Positions 18,901-28,167 are shown, counted from the stretch's first letter. The stretch is DNA of 58,394 nt from an uncultured Gammaproteobacteria bacterium (GCA_947259485.1 CAMYLU010000034.1:1-58394); one strand, 5' to 3'. A program made the numbers and translations. The notes: generated by a model not told the origin, from the sequence alone.

Positions 18901-19338
18901 CGCGACCTGACGCGAGAGTTGCGTAACCTCAGGCGACGCGGCTCGGGGACCGCCAACGGCCCAGGCGCGGACGCCAGCGCTTCGGGAGGCATTGACGCCG
19001 ACGGCGGCCCAATCCGGCGCGGCGAACTCGAGGGCATCGCTGAACGAACGCGACAGCTCGGCAATAGCTTGCTCGACCAGGGTGTTCCAGCGGGTGACAT
19101 CGACCCGGTACTTGCGACGATCGAGGAGTTAACACGCGAACAGAATGCCGATTCGCTAGCGGCGTCCACACTGCAGCAGGAACTCGCGCTACGCGCCCTG
19201 ATGGAGCTCGAATACAAGTTGCGCAGCGAATTCGATCAACCCGAGTTCCCAGAGCTGTTGATATCCGAGCCGACCGAGTTACCCGAAGACTACGAGGAAA
19301 TGGTCGCTGATTATTTCCGAAAATTGAGCCAGCAGTGA
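15955..19338 (+). CDS. DUF4175 family giant coiled-coil membrane protein
   Basis: 1127 residues. Three membrane segments lie in the first 200 residues (LLWTITLATLLILVAAWLLN and two more). Beta-sandwich domains follow, then a Gly-rich hinge (GGGAGGGGAQGGQQQG, about residue 540), and more than 500 residues of Gln/Glu/Arg-rich coiled coil. This is the DUF4175 architecture found with MoxR/BatA/DUF4159 genes. The C-terminus (FRKLSQQ) is complete. It probably forms a long periplasmic or cytoplasmic rod linked to the operon's membrane complex. No catalytic motif is seen. Confidence 0.85.
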   Translation: MNTTRNNIGIRLFALLSPAWQSRTGDRPTLSAVIERVRQRWRLRLLADGLLWTITLATLLILVAAWLLNALHFAPTTIWVLRFICTFALVALVLRFCVKPLRRKVDELQVALYLEEHEPGLNSIIPSAVDARRADARALSAQLVEQLVERALDTLGQVEYGDSVERRKLQHAGAKLGIALLVIVGLALWPPAFLRTGAPALLQLWSSASEVSPYRIELTPGDIEIARGDDQLISATIADFGGDDVLLFTSMDDGQSWRQTTMTAAGEDGRYESFVFDVGRDTDYYVTGAGRQSPTHRIAVADIPAIESIGLRYNFPAYTMLPPETSQGSGDIAALRGTRVEVLIKPTIDIPGGTLQLADGRQIDLRRADDATWTGEITLQQDGAYQVTLQRASGIPVDASPEFRISVLDDRFPNVSITSPGRDTKVSVIEEPVLKVRASDDQGIASLELVLSVNGEAEQRIKLLPTADEPDARQQVDAEHIVYLEDLGLRPGDLIAYYVNAQDRAPEDETKTATSDIFFYQVRPFRNNYRRAEQRGGGAGGGGAQGGQQQGHLSEQQKQFVVATFKMIRDRHTFSDETYQENLELLTTAQARIRDRVEAIVRRIRSRSIVQSNDRYNVILEELPLAVEAMLEVELQLQEAEVKPALADAQIALKHLQRADAEFRDINVSLANRGGGGAGNNTGFEDLANLFQLEMDKLRNQYETVQRGARQPPPSEVIDETLEKLRDLARRQQQEVERAMRRQGQMSSSGSSQNQLALAEELEAMARQLERLSRTQPNPQLQQSIKQMRDAATAMRGAATTAGTRGVDQARQAAQNLREARRLLDQGRVRQFSEKVERSLRRAELVEKKQAAIKQEVSALDEQWGDKLEAQLEQLNHNKQALSEELTRLESELSKLTTSAKEEQPQAGQSLKQAIRTSREYRLHDRIGRTRQMILLDEKGHALDNEDEIQRGIGQIREHIETALENVGEPGTRKLERSLEQLRDLTRELRNLRRRGSGTANGPGADASASGGIDADGGPIRRGELEGIAERTRQLGNSLLDQGVPAGDIDPVLATIEELTREQNADSLAASTLQQELALRALMELEYKLRSEFDQPEFPELLISEPTELPEDYEEMVADYFRKLSQQ

Positions 19339-19412
19339 ATATCCCGATGACGGCTGGTCTTTGTCCCGGTAACCATGTTGCGGTTAAACTTAAACCATAA
19401 AAGGAGGTGAAA

Positions 19413-19958
19413 ATGTTACAACACGAATCGAGATTTACCCTGTCGAAGGCAGTTATCGGTTTACTGATTGCAACCCTGTCTTTCGCCGTCGAGGCGATGG
19501 ATGCAAGTTCCGAAACCTTGCCTTCCGAGGCGAAGAAAAAGACGAAACTGGTCGACCTGTGGAAACCCGGCGACTCGGGTGAGCGCATGAATATCCGCGG
19601 CCGGGTCACCAGCCTGGACGGGACGCCGCTGGCCGGGATATCGATCGAAATCCGACAGCCGGATGGCGAGGGCCACTGGACCGAGCAGTACCGCACCACA
19701 TTAACCACCGATGACAGGGGACGCTACCAGTTCGCGTCGGTTGTGCCGGTGAGCAACTATTGCGGCGATCCGCACGTCGAGTTCGTGGTGTACCAGAATG
19801 GTTGGGAGTACTTCGACGATAAGATCGTTTTCGAAGACAATACGAGCGCGGATCGCGTTTACTTCGGAGATGGCACATCGATTTTTCTCGAGGAATCCGA
19901 CGTGAAAGGAGAGACCATCAAGTACGGACGCTTCGATATCGTACTGTCGCCGGAATAA
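19413..19958 (+). CDS. Secreted intradiol-dioxygenase-like protein (paralog 2)
   Basis: 181 residues, with AAGGAGGTGA just before ATG 19413. Closely related to the protein at 4617: both have RMNIRGRVTS, DGTPL, TDD-GRYQF, FLEES-VKGET and end in PE. The signal peptide is AVIGLLIATLSFAVEA. The metal-ligand region differs: the HVH of paralog 1 reads HVE here, so one histidine ligand is replaced. It closes the MoxR-type operon 74 bp after the DUF4175 gene and lies 24 bp before repeat copy C. The pair brackets the operon, which suggests duplication of an operon-specific secreted factor followed by divergence. Confidence 0.7.
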   Translation: MLQHESRFTLSKAVIGLLIATLSFAVEAMDASSETLPSEAKKKTKLVDLWKPGDSGERMNIRGRVTSLDGTPLAGISIEIRQPDGEGHWTEQYRTTLTTDDRGRYQFASVVPVSNYCGDPHVEFVVYQNGWEYFDDKIVFEDNTSADRVYFGDGTSIFLEESDVKGETIKYGRFDIVLSPE

Positions 19959-19982
19959 ACCGCCCTACGCCAATAAAAAAGT

Positions 19983-20169
19983 TGGTGCCCAGGGGCGGAA
20001 TCGAACCGGCCGGCGTACCGGTGGTCCGCGCTCGGCACCGACACGAGGATTTTCAGTCGGGCTTTAATTTTTACAACTTAACAAAATCAGTTACTTACGA
20101 CGCATTCCAATCCCATTTGTGCCAGTAAACGCCAGTTAATAACAGTTATTGGGGCACAAATTTGGCACA
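19983..20169 (-). repeat. tRNA-Phe 3'-end repeat with flank, copy C
   Basis: Same element as copy B but 14 bases shorter in the T-arm insertion: one of the two GGTCCGCRCTCGG units is missing, as expected for slippage between short direct repeats. The flank shows TTTGTGCC ... GGGCACAAA. From 20170 to 20436 I see no gene, only the upstream region of the DUF2189 gene. Confidence 0.85.
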
Positions 20170-20436
20170 GCGCTCGAATCAATGGCACTTTTTCACATGC
20201 GTTTAGCGATGTCATCTTCCAGGCCTGCTGGTACTGAGGAATCTGATATAAATCAGGACTTGCCTGTACCACCCAGTCAGTTTAAGTTATCTGAAAACAT
20301 GCGCCAGGAATTATTGGCGAAAGCTAACATATTTAGGATTTACTCCTATGAATCTCACTGATCGGCTTTGAAACTTCATTTTCACTGTATTTACTGCAAA
20401 GGGTGTTCGGAGTAGTTATCTAAAAGGAGGTGCGGA

Positions 20437-21189
20437 ATGCAAACACAAACAGGGGGCTCCACCGAGGATAAAGTTCCTCTCTATGCACCTTGCCGTAAGC
20501 TCTCTATCGGCGATCCCGTCAGATGGTTGAAGATGGGGTGGCAGGATTTCAAGCGCATACCCTGGCACAGCCTGGCATACGGTCTGGTATTCGTGTTTTT
20601 CGGTTGGCTGCTTCTTTATCTTGCCTGGGCCCATGAAAATAATGCCTTGATCGTCAGCCTTCTTTTCGGCTTCCTGATCATGGGGCCCGTGCTCTGCTTC
20701 GGTCTCTACGACAACAGCCATCAACTCGAAAAGAACCGCAAACCTACCTTCCGTCACCAGCGCAAGAAGGCTTTCCATGAAATGAGGCACGAGCGCCTAA
20801 TTGCGATAATGCTGAGCATGTTGATCGTGTTCCTGATCATCGTGCTATCGATAATGGTCGGGATAGAGCCGGTATTCGGGCAGAGTACAGGCTCTTATGC
20901 GATGGCGTCTTTGTTGATCGCCATGGTTTTTGGAGGCCTGGCCTTTTGCGCCAGCGCGTTCTCGCTACCGATGATTCTGCACAAGGATGCCGATGGAGCG
21001 ACAGCGATATTAACCAGCATCAATGCGGTGTTGCGAAATAAGCGGGTATTGGCGCTCTGGGCGTTGCTGATCTTCGTGCTTACGGCTGCAGGAATCGCGA
21101 CCGCACTGATCGGTCTCGCGGTCACAACCCCAGTGCTCGGTTACGCCACCTGGCACGCTTACCGTGAGACGATTATCACGAAGGGATAA
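20437..21189 (+). CDS. DUF2189 integral membrane protein
   Basis: 250 residues with about six membrane helices (LAYGLVFVFFGWLLLYLAWA, IVSLLFGFLIMGPVLCFGLY, IMLSMLIVFLIIVLSIMVGI and others). The DUF2189 pattern is a cytoplasmic N-terminus with PVRWLKMGWQDFKRIPWHSL, which is seen clearly. AAAGGAGGTG precedes the ATG. The function of the family is unknown; homologues often sit near respiratory or stress genes. It is alone on the plus strand between repeat C and the permease gene. Confidence 0.88.
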   Translation: MQTQTGGSTEDKVPLYAPCRKLSIGDPVRWLKMGWQDFKRIPWHSLAYGLVFVFFGWLLLYLAWAHENNALIVSLLFGFLIMGPVLCFGLYDNSHQLEKNRKPTFRHQRKKAFHEMRHERLIAIMLSMLIVFLIIVLSIMVGIEPVFGQSTGSYAMASLLIAMVFGGLAFCASAFSLPMILHKDADGATAILTSINAVLRNKRVLALWALLIFVLTAAGIATALIGLAVTTPVLGYATWHAYRETIITKG

Positions 21190-21338
21190 GGCGCGGGCCA
21201 GCGGCTTAACAGTTCAAGACAATCGTCTCCTTCCGGGGGGCTGTTTTACTAGTGACTGAGCATGTGTCCCTTCGACCCTATACCTCGATAAGCGCCATAC
21301 TGGATGGCGTTGATCAATACCTTATCACTGCAATCCGT

Positions 21339-22559
21339 CTATTCGGCAGGAATTGCGAATAACACGATGAATAACAGAAAGACCGCTACCGTGGAAAAGC
21401 TTGTGAATCGCAGCCAGTAGGCTTTACCTTCGTAGTGATGGCGGTTTGCGATGAGGGCGACCACACACTGCAACAAGTAATACAGTCCGAAAGCACGAGA
21501 AGCGAGGGCGATAATCTCGAGCAGGTTAGCGGTCCATACCAATATGATGGCAAAGACCGCTACCACCAAATAACCCTTGTTGGACGATAATTTCCCCCTG
21601 CTGGTTTCACTCGCCAGGCCTCCGGCACCGACAGTATCGGCAACACCGGCACTAAACTGGCTCATGATTGCGGCCACGATAAGCATCAATGGTAATGCGG
21701 ATGCCGCAAGCCCGGTTACAGTCACGATATCTGCAATCCGGATGTGCGCCAGGTTTATATGTTGCACTATTGGCATCAATACAATCACTGATATCACATA
21801 CAGTACGCCTGATATCAGTTGCGCCCGACGCATGGTTCGTACACGCATTTCGGCATGATATTTTTCACCCAGAAACCGCGATGTCTCAAACCCCTGCACT
21901 ACCAGCAATATACCGGCCAGCATAAAGGCTTTGGTCATCCAGCTTCTTTCCTGAATATCAAAGGTAAGGGATTGTCCAGATTGTATGAAGTTGTAGTCGT
22001 ATACAGATACGCCAATCAGCAGCGCCGCAACAATAGATAACTGGATAGACATTGCAAATGCTTCAAGTTTCTCAAGCCCACCCAGCCCGCGCAGGAAACC
22101 GATTGCCGCAATAAAAATTATGATGACCGTTGTCAGGGCTCTTTCCCAACCAAACTCATCCACAAAACCCAAATAGTTGAGTAAAAAAGACGATAGCAAC
22201 GATAGATAGAATGCGACCGCGGTCACGTAAGCAAGGGAAAGCGCAGCATTGGCAACAAAATCGAATTTGTATATCCACGGGGAAGCGTTCTTATCGTGCA
22301 GGAGGGGTTCGGCATGGATTATATTGAAACGTATCACGCCGCCGATGGCATAGGCGAGTATAACGATTCCTGTGACTGCGATTGGAGAATAAATACCGAT
22401 CACGCTCGCAAGCATTGGCGCTATGATCAGAAATCCGCTGCCAATTATGGAGGACAGGGGCGTGAGTGTTGCCTGCCAGGACTGATTTTTTAGCAAACGG
22501 GGATGGAACATGCACATCAGTCCAATGACTACGATAATTGCAAGTACTACGTTCAGCAT
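21339..22559 (-). CDS. APC-superfamily-like membrane permease
   Basis: 406 residues with about 11 hydrophobic helices spread over the whole length. The second segment contains SSIIGSGFLIIAPMLASVIG, resembling the glycine-rich first helix of APC/LeuT-fold transporters. Charged loops (FLGEKYHAEMRVRTMRRAQL) separate the helices. The length suits a single-subunit secondary transporter. The substrate cannot be told from sequence. It is transcribed toward the DUF2189 gene, converging on it. The family call is by eye only. Confidence 0.6.
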   Translation of the reverse strand: MLNVVLAIIVVIGLMCMFHPRLLKNQSWQATLTPLSSIIGSGFLIIAPMLASVIGIYSPIAVTGIVILAYAIGGVIRFNIIHAEPLLHDKNASPWIYKFDFVANAALSLAYVTAVAFYLSLLSSFLLNYLGFVDEFGWERALTTVIIIFIAAIGFLRGLGGLEKLEAFAMSIQLSIVAALLIGVSVYDYNFIQSGQSLTFDIQERSWMTKAFMLAGILLVVQGFETSRFLGEKYHAEMRVRTMRRAQLISGVLYVISVIVLMPIVQHINLAHIRIADIVTVTGLAASALPLMLIVAAIMSQFSAGVADTVGAGGLASETSRGKLSSNKGYLVVAVFAIILVWTANLLEIIALASRAFGLYYLLQCVVALIANRHHYEGKAYWLRFTSFSTVAVFLLFIVLFAIPAE

Positions 22560-22919
22560 AAGTATTTATTCATTTTTTTTCGCCCAAAGTAACTCTACAG
22601 AGAAAAAAACCCTGCTTATCTTAATAGCATTTCGGCGGCTGCAGCACCCCTTCCCACTGGACTCGTCAAGCCGATAGTCTCAAATACTCTTGTCCGGATT
22701 TTCCCATCGGCAACCGGGAGTTAGTCAGAAGGAACAAACAACGCCATAATAGTGCTGATAACCAGTGACCTCTAAAACGCTTTGCCCAAAACCCATAAAA
22801 TCTAATTTTTTACACTCCAAATCACCAGCCTGGTCAGGCCGGCCATTGTCATAAAAAAGTAACCTGTTTCGGACGACGGAGCAAAGTGTCAAGATATTAG
22901 ATCTGAAGCCATTTTTCTA
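22560..22919. other. Intergenic region, no gene recognised
   Basis: 360 AT-rich bases between the permease start and the UspA stop. No open frame, tRNA or repeat could be supported. It should hold the permease promoter near its left end. Confidence 0.5.
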
Positions 22920-23360
22920 TCAGGCATTTTTGCGTGTTGGGACAATGAGGACCGGGCATCTGGATTCACGGAGAATCCCTTCGCTGACGCTTCCCATAAG
23001 AAGTTGAAAGACCGCGCTTCGTCCATGAGAACCCACAACGATCATATCTACGTCCAGATCCGAGGCCTCCTTGAGAATTACTTCCACCGTTGGCCCGTGC
23101 ACTAGGAGGGCCGTTGCTTCCAGACCTTCTTTACGTAATCGCTTTGCTATCTCCTGGATCTGGCGATGCTCACTGTGGAATTTTTCCGCAAGCGAATCTC
23201 GAGCAGCTTGTGGGTCCGCTCTGAATTCAAGGACGTCCGGCGCTGGCTCTGCATTATGCAGAACCCATACCTGGGCTGACATTTCCTTGGCTAATTCTTC
23301 CACTTTTTTCACTATTAATTCTGTTGGTTCGGAAAGGTCTAATGCCACCAGAATCCTCAT
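22920..23360 (-). CDS. Universal stress protein, UspA family
   Basis: 146 residues from the ATG at 23360, which has GGAGAA six bases upstream; the frame extends eight codons further but without a ribosome site. It begins MRILVALDLSEPTELIVKKV and carries the ATP-binding pattern GSHGRSAVFQLLMGS (G-2x-G-9x-GS), followed by CPVLIVP. Cytoplasmic nucleotide-binding stress protein. A single gene with no operon partners. From 23361 to 23851 no gene was recognised. Confidence 0.92.
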   Translation of the reverse strand: MRILVALDLSEPTELIVKKVEELAKEMSAQVWVLHNAEPAPDVLEFRADPQAARDSLAEKFHSEHRQIQEIAKRLRKEGLEATALLVHGPTVEVILKEASDLDVDMIVVGSHGRSAVFQLLMGSVSEGILRESRCPVLIVPTRKNA

Positions 23361-23851
23361 ATATTTTCTCCATACGTTACGCACCGCAGTGCCAATCTGT
23401 ACCAGGAGCCCGCCGATTTATCTATAACCCGACAGGCTCCTGGCCCCGACCAATAGGCAGCCCAATTCTACAATGTCAGACTAACCATCCCAAATGTTTT
23501 CGCGACAACCAAACTGCGGATGTCTGCCGGCAGAAATCCAACTTGAGTGCATCATGCGTGTAGGAAGAAGTTTCAATCACTCTCATGTTCCCACCTCGCC
23601 GACTCGAAGTGTAAGAATGCCAAATCGCATATTACGTTATTAGTGCGATTCTTACTGGATCGCTTGGCAAGAAGAGTATCTAAATATGACAGCTAATTTA
23701 AACTGGCCAGTCATGCGAGTTCGATCAACGCAGACAAACTCTTAGCGAACATTGACAAAAATTGAGAAAATGGAGCACATAGATGCCTTGGACACCGGGA
23801 TCAAAAGTCCCCATGTCACTCATGATATAACTCGTTGAAAATCAGAAAAAA

Positions 23852-24064
23852 TGGTGCCCAGGGGCGGAATCGACCGGCCGGCGTACCGGTGGTCCGCACT
23901 CGGCGGTCCGCGCTCGGCACCGACACGAGGATTTTCAGTCGGACTTTAATTTTTACAACTTTAATTTTTACAACTTAACAAAATCAGCTACTTACGACGC
24001 TTCCCATTCCCGTTTGTGCCAGTAAACGCCAGTTACTGGCAGTTATTAGGGCACAAAATTGGCA
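23852..24064 (-). repeat. tRNA-Phe 3'-end repeat with flank, copy D
   Basis: Full T-arm insertion as in copies A and B. One base is missing in the T loop region (GAATCGACC). A 15-base AT-rich unit is exactly duplicated in tandem at 23945-23959 and 23960-23974. The flank has the clearest nested inverted repeat: outer TTTGTGCC/GGCACAAA and inner GCCAG/CTGGC. Confidence 0.85.
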
Positions 24065-24131
24065 TACCAACCTGGTGATGCTTTTCTCCAGCGATTTCAA
24101 CTGATCGACGTAACAGTCAGGCCCCGCTGGA

Positions 24132-24641
24132 TCAAGCGGCGTTAACTTCCTCGCGGTGCATCATTTCGAGCACTTCCTTGCGCAGATCGTCCGCCTGGTA
24201 CATGCCGCCAGGAGTCTCGGAGATCGATTGATACCAGGGCTTGAGCAGTTGCCTCAGGGCCTCGAGGTCCGTCGTTTCCGCAATTTGCTTGTGCAAGGGC
24301 GCAACTCGTACCTGGTTACCGAAGGTACTCAGCGTATTGCACATGAACTCGCGCGCGCTGACGGTGTGCGCGTCAGTTTCAGTGTCGGAGGCGGGGGTAT
24401 CGTTCGCCGCTTCTGCCTGGATGATGGTTGGTTCGGTGACTTCGACCATTTCGAGTTCGAGCAATCGATCGATTACGGCCTCGATGTCGTCGCACAGGGA
24501 AAGCTTTGCCAGCTTTTCGACGTCCTTTTCGCCGTTGATCAGGATGAGGACACGTCGTTCCATCATCGACAGGCCTGCCGCATTCTCGTTAACCTCCTCC
24601 TGGCCGGTCGCTGTTTTATCGTGCATGTCGTTGGTATTCAT
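24132..24641 (-). CDS. Uncharacterised cytoplasmic protein at the end of the chemosensory operon
   Basis: 169 residues, no signal peptide or membrane segment. An N-terminal acidic stretch precedes a helix-rich segment (SMMERRVLILINGEKDVEKL, then VIDRLLELEMVEV) that resembles the small winged-helix-like region seen at the N terminus of many PilZ/Chp-associated proteins. A second helical block follows (LRQLLKPWYQSI). I do not recognise a named family. It lies 124 bp downstream of the ChpA-like gene on the same strand, so a role linked to that kinase is plausible but only by position. Confidence 0.6.
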   Translation of the reverse strand: MNTNDMHDKTATGQEEVNENAAGLSMMERRVLILINGEKDVEKLAKLSLCDDIEAVIDRLLELEMVEVTEPTIIQAEAANDTPASDTETDAHTVSAREFMCNTLSTFGNQVRVAPLHKQIAETTDLEALRQLLKPWYQSISETPGGMYQADDLRKEVLEMMHREEVNAA

Positions 24642-24765
24642 GGGTTAAATCGCTGGTTAACATTTAATACTATTTATATAGGAGGAATTTGCCCGTTTGT
24701 CAGCGACAAAACGGATCGTAACCTGCCGGAAATCGGCTTTCGAACCGACAATCCATTGACGCCGT

Positions 24766-27700
24766 TCATGACGGGACCGACAACTCGTTCTCGATACATT
24801 CGAGAATTTCGTCGTCGTTGAACGGCTTGGCAATGAAGAGATTGACGCCGGCTGCTTCCGCCTGTTGCCGGTGCTTGGCCATGTTGCGCGAGGTGATCAT
24901 GATAACCGGCAAATCCCGCCACTCGCTGGTATTGCGAATGTAACTGATCAGGTCGAAACCGTTCATGCGCGGCATTTCGAGGTCGGTTAGCACGATATCC
25001 GGCTCCTCGGCGCGCAGCAGGTTGATGGCTTCGAGCCCGTCACGCGCGAGAACTGCCTCGTAACCGCTGTCGCGCATCAGTTGCGAGAGCGAATTGCGCA
25101 CACTGAGCGAGTCGTCCACGATCATGACCTTCGGCAGACCGGGGTCCTTGGCCTCGGCCCAGTCGGCCTTGATGTGTTCGGGATTCAGATCGGAATTTTC
25201 CTGGATCTGCAGCATCGCCGCGAGATCGAGCACGGGCACCACTTCACCATTACCTAGCATCGACACGCCGGCAATTCCGCTAATCGACTTCACGTAAGCG
25301 CCTATGTTCTTGACCACGAGGTCGTAACTGGTGACGACGCGTTCGACGATCACGGCGATGACGCCACTGGCGGTCTGGACCAGCAAGACATTGTAGCGGT
25401 CGAGATCGTCGTGCATGTGCCGGTCGGCCGCGCCGACCAGGGAATTCAACGTATAGGCCGGGTAGGTCTCCTCCTCGAGGCGGAAACTCAGCCCGTCGCC
25501 GAGACTTTCGATGAAACCCGTGCCCGGAGACAGAATCTGGGTTAGAGACAGGGTCGGGATCGCGTACAGGTTTTCCTTGCCGATACCGGCCAGCAGGCAA
25601 TGACTGGTCAGCAGGGTAATCGGCAGGCGCATTGAAACCAGGGTGCCGCAGTCCTTGCCGTCGCCGACTTTCATGGTGCCGTTCAGCGATTGTATGGTGT
25701 TGTTTACCACATCCATGCCAACGCCCCGACCCGACACGTGGGTTAGTTGCGTGCTGGTGGAAAACCCCGGGTGCAGAATCAGTTTCGTCAGTTCCGCTTC
25801 GTCGCGCTTGTCTTCGGCCTGGATCAGGCCGCGTTCGATCCCGGTTTCGCGAATGCGCGCGTAATCGAGACCGCGGCCGTCGTCGCTGCACTCGACGACG
25901 ACGTTGTTACCTTCTTGCACGAATCCGAGCACGATCTGGCCCACCGGCGGTTTGCCGGCGGCCGTGCGCGCGTCGCTGTCCTCGATACCGTGGTCGACGG
26001 CATTGCGCAACAGGTGCATCAATGGATCGGCGAGCTTGTTCAATACGTCACCATCGAGCAGCAAGTCCTGGCCTAGGATGGTCAGTTCGGCATCCTTGCC
26101 GGTGGAACGGCAAACCTGGCGCACCACGCGCCGCAGGCGCGACGCAATAACACTGACCGGAACCATGCGCGTGGTCATGACCATTTGCTGCAGTTCCTTG
26201 TTCAGACGCTGCTGTTCGAGGAACAGCGAATCGAGCTCGTAGACCTCGCCCGAAAATCCACGCTGGATTTCGCGCGAGTCGGCGACGGCCTCGATAAACG
26301 CATGCGTCGCGCTGTAAAACTCGTCGTACTCGTCCATCTCGAGGGCATCGAATTCGCCGTCGTTGCCAGTGGCCGGACCGCGGTGCCTGGCCGCCATGCT
26401 GCGCACGCTGACGAGACTTTCGAGCTCGTAGCGCTGCTGCTGCAGGTGGCCGTCGTTGTTACGAATCAGTTTATCGCCGTCTTCGAGCCGGTTCAGACGC
26501 TCCTGGATCTGGCCCGCGGTAATCGCGGCTTCACCGACGATACGAATAATGCCGTCGAGCAGCTTGAGCGGAACGCGCACGAACTCTTCCGCAACAGGTG
26601 CGGCGGCCGGCTCCTCCGGCTCGCTGCTGCGTCGCTCAGGCCGGGCCGGGTGTCGTGCCGTTACTTCTCGGCCCGCGGCCTCGTCGTCGTAATCGGCCTC
26701 ACGCATCCCGCCGCTGTCGATCCTGTTGGCCCAGTCGAGCACGTCCTGCAGGACGCGTTGTGCTTCGGACGGCGGCTGGGCAAGCCCTTGCAGGGCTTCG
26801 ATCATCGCCTCGATCAGGTCGCTCGCCTCCTGCATGGAGTGGGCCAGCGGTGCGGGCGGTCGAATCTCGTGCTTTGCAATGTACTCGAAGATATCCTCGA
26901 GATGATGGGAAAGGTTGGCGATACCCCGGGTTCCGATCAGGTTACCGGAACCCTTGAGCGTATGCGCAATGCGCTGCGCGGCCTCGATGTTTTTTTGCAC
27001 GTCGATGCCGCGGTTGATTGCCTCGGTCAGAGCGGACAGGGTTTCGGCGTGACCCGGGCTCTCTGCAAAAAACGCATCGACGAGTTCGGGGCTGGTATCG
27101 GCCGACATTTCCAGCGAAACATCCTCCGGGGTTGCTTCGATCTGGCGGGCCTCGGCAACAAACTCGCTGCGGACCTCGATCGATTTGGCAAGACCCTCGA
27201 TCAGCGTACGCTGGTCGCGATACGAAACCGGCTCCGGCCAGGTCTCCGTCTCGAGATGGTCAACCACCGCGACGCAGCGGCTGTCGTCCTCGGGATGCAG
27301 CAGGTGTTCGATAACCACCGCGGGCCAGCCGCGCAGGATATCGACCGATTCGAGTCGCTCGTCCCCTGACTGGTCCGCAATTAATTTGACGTTTTTGTTG
27401 AGAAAGGCGCAGACGAAGGCCAAACCCTGCAAATCGATCTCGTTGGCAATGGATTCAACGCGACTGAGAAATTCGAGATAAGACTCGACGCACTGCGCCG
27501 ACGCTGCACCCGGTTCGGCCACTGCCAGCTGCTGTGCATATTCGTCGAACCGCGGTTCGACTTCCTTCAATTCGAGTGCAAGCATCCCGAGCATGTCGTC
27601 ATCGGCAATCTCTGGCAGCGCATCATCGACTAACGGTGGTTCGCCGGAGAACGCGGCAGGCGCGTTTTCGGTGACCTCCGCTTCGGGCCATTCGACCACC

Positions 27701-28167
27701 TCGGTTTCCGTAAAGGCTTCAGCCTCGGCTTCCGGGGAGTCAGCGGCCTGCGCCTCCGCTACGGATGCGGGTGCAGCGTCGCCTTCATCCTGTAACAGCG
27801 GCAACAGGCTCTCCTGCATGTCTTGCGGTAACGGGCCGAGCAGCAGCACTGCCGAGTCCGCAGTGGGCGCCTCGGCATAGATGCGCGCATCGCCGCACCA
27901 GTTCAGAAATTGCGCGGTGTAGTTGGAATCGATCTCGATGGTCTCGTCACCCAGCTGCGCCAGCAGCGCATCGGTCACCAGGTACAGGTTGGTCTGCCCG
28001 GCCTGTTGGCAGGCCCAGAGGATATTTTCGAGGTGGCCCGTGCAAGACTGGCGAAGCTCGTCGCTGCTCAACGTGCTGTCCCCGTCACCGGTGCTCGCGA
28101 TATCCGAATGCGCGAGGTCGAGCAGCGTCAGCAACGCTTCCAGGTTTTCAGCGGTATCGTCTGTCAT
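24766..28167 (-). CDS. ChpA-like chemotaxis hybrid histidine kinase (Hpt-CheA-CheW-REC)
   Basis: 1133 residues. After an N-terminal helical region, a true Hpt domain carries AQRIAHTLKGSGNLIG with phospho-accepting H402. The CheA core has an N box LMHLLRNAVDHGIED near 720, then DDGRGLDYARI and FSTSTQLTHVSGRGVGMDVV, followed by a CheW-like domain. The C-terminal receiver begins PKVMIVDDSLSVRNSL and has Asp1062 in VLTDLEMP. P. aeruginosa ChpA is over 2400 residues with many Hpt/Spt/Tpt domains; this one keeps a single clear Hpt. It is the central kinase of a cytoplasmic array with the MCP, CheW and two receivers encoded upstream. Confidence 0.93.
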   Translation of the reverse strand: MTDDTAENLEALLTLLDLAHSDIASTGDGDSTLSSDELRQSCTGHLENILWACQQAGQTNLYLVTDALLAQLGDETIEIDSNYTAQFLNWCGDARIYAEAPTADSAVLLLGPLPQDMQESLLPLLQDEGDAAPASVAEAQAADSPEAEAEAFTETEVVEWPEAEVTENAPAAFSGEPPLVDDALPEIADDDMLGMLALELKEVEPRFDEYAQQLAVAEPGAASAQCVESYLEFLSRVESIANEIDLQGLAFVCAFLNKNVKLIADQSGDERLESVDILRGWPAVVIEHLLHPEDDSRCVAVVDHLETETWPEPVSYRDQRTLIEGLAKSIEVRSEFVAEARQIEATPEDVSLEMSADTSPELVDAFFAESPGHAETLSALTEAINRGIDVQKNIEAAQRIAHTLKGSGNLIGTRGIANLSHHLEDIFEYIAKHEIRPPAPLAHSMQEASDLIEAMIEALQGLAQPPSEAQRVLQDVLDWANRIDSGGMREADYDDEAAGREVTARHPARPERRSSEPEEPAAAPVAEEFVRVPLKLLDGIIRIVGEAAITAGQIQERLNRLEDGDKLIRNNDGHLQQQRYELESLVSVRSMAARHRGPATGNDGEFDALEMDEYDEFYSATHAFIEAVADSREIQRGFSGEVYELDSLFLEQQRLNKELQQMVMTTRMVPVSVIASRLRRVVRQVCRSTGKDAELTILGQDLLLDGDVLNKLADPLMHLLRNAVDHGIEDSDARTAAGKPPVGQIVLGFVQEGNNVVVECSDDGRGLDYARIRETGIERGLIQAEDKRDEAELTKLILHPGFSTSTQLTHVSGRGVGMDVVNNTIQSLNGTMKVGDGKDCGTLVSMRLPITLLTSHCLLAGIGKENLYAIPTLSLTQILSPGTGFIESLGDGLSFRLEEETYPAYTLNSLVGAADRHMHDDLDRYNVLLVQTASGVIAVIVERVVTSYDLVVKNIGAYVKSISGIAGVSMLGNGEVVPVLDLAAMLQIQENSDLNPEHIKADWAEAKDPGLPKVMIVDDSLSVRNSLSQLMRDSGYEAVLARDGLEAINLLRAEEPDIVLTDLEMPRMNGFDLISYIRNTSEWRDLPVIMITSRNMAKHRQQAEAAGVNLFIAKPFNDDEILECIENELSVPS

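Noticed and set aside
18216-19217. 333-codon open frame on the minus strand
   Set aside because: Shadow of the coiled-coil part of the DUF4175 gene; Ser/Arg/Cys-rich product typical of antisense frames.
26185-27369. 394-codon open frame on the plus strand
   Set aside because: It lies wholly antisense to the ChpA-like gene and its product has no recognisable features; GC-rich shadow frame.
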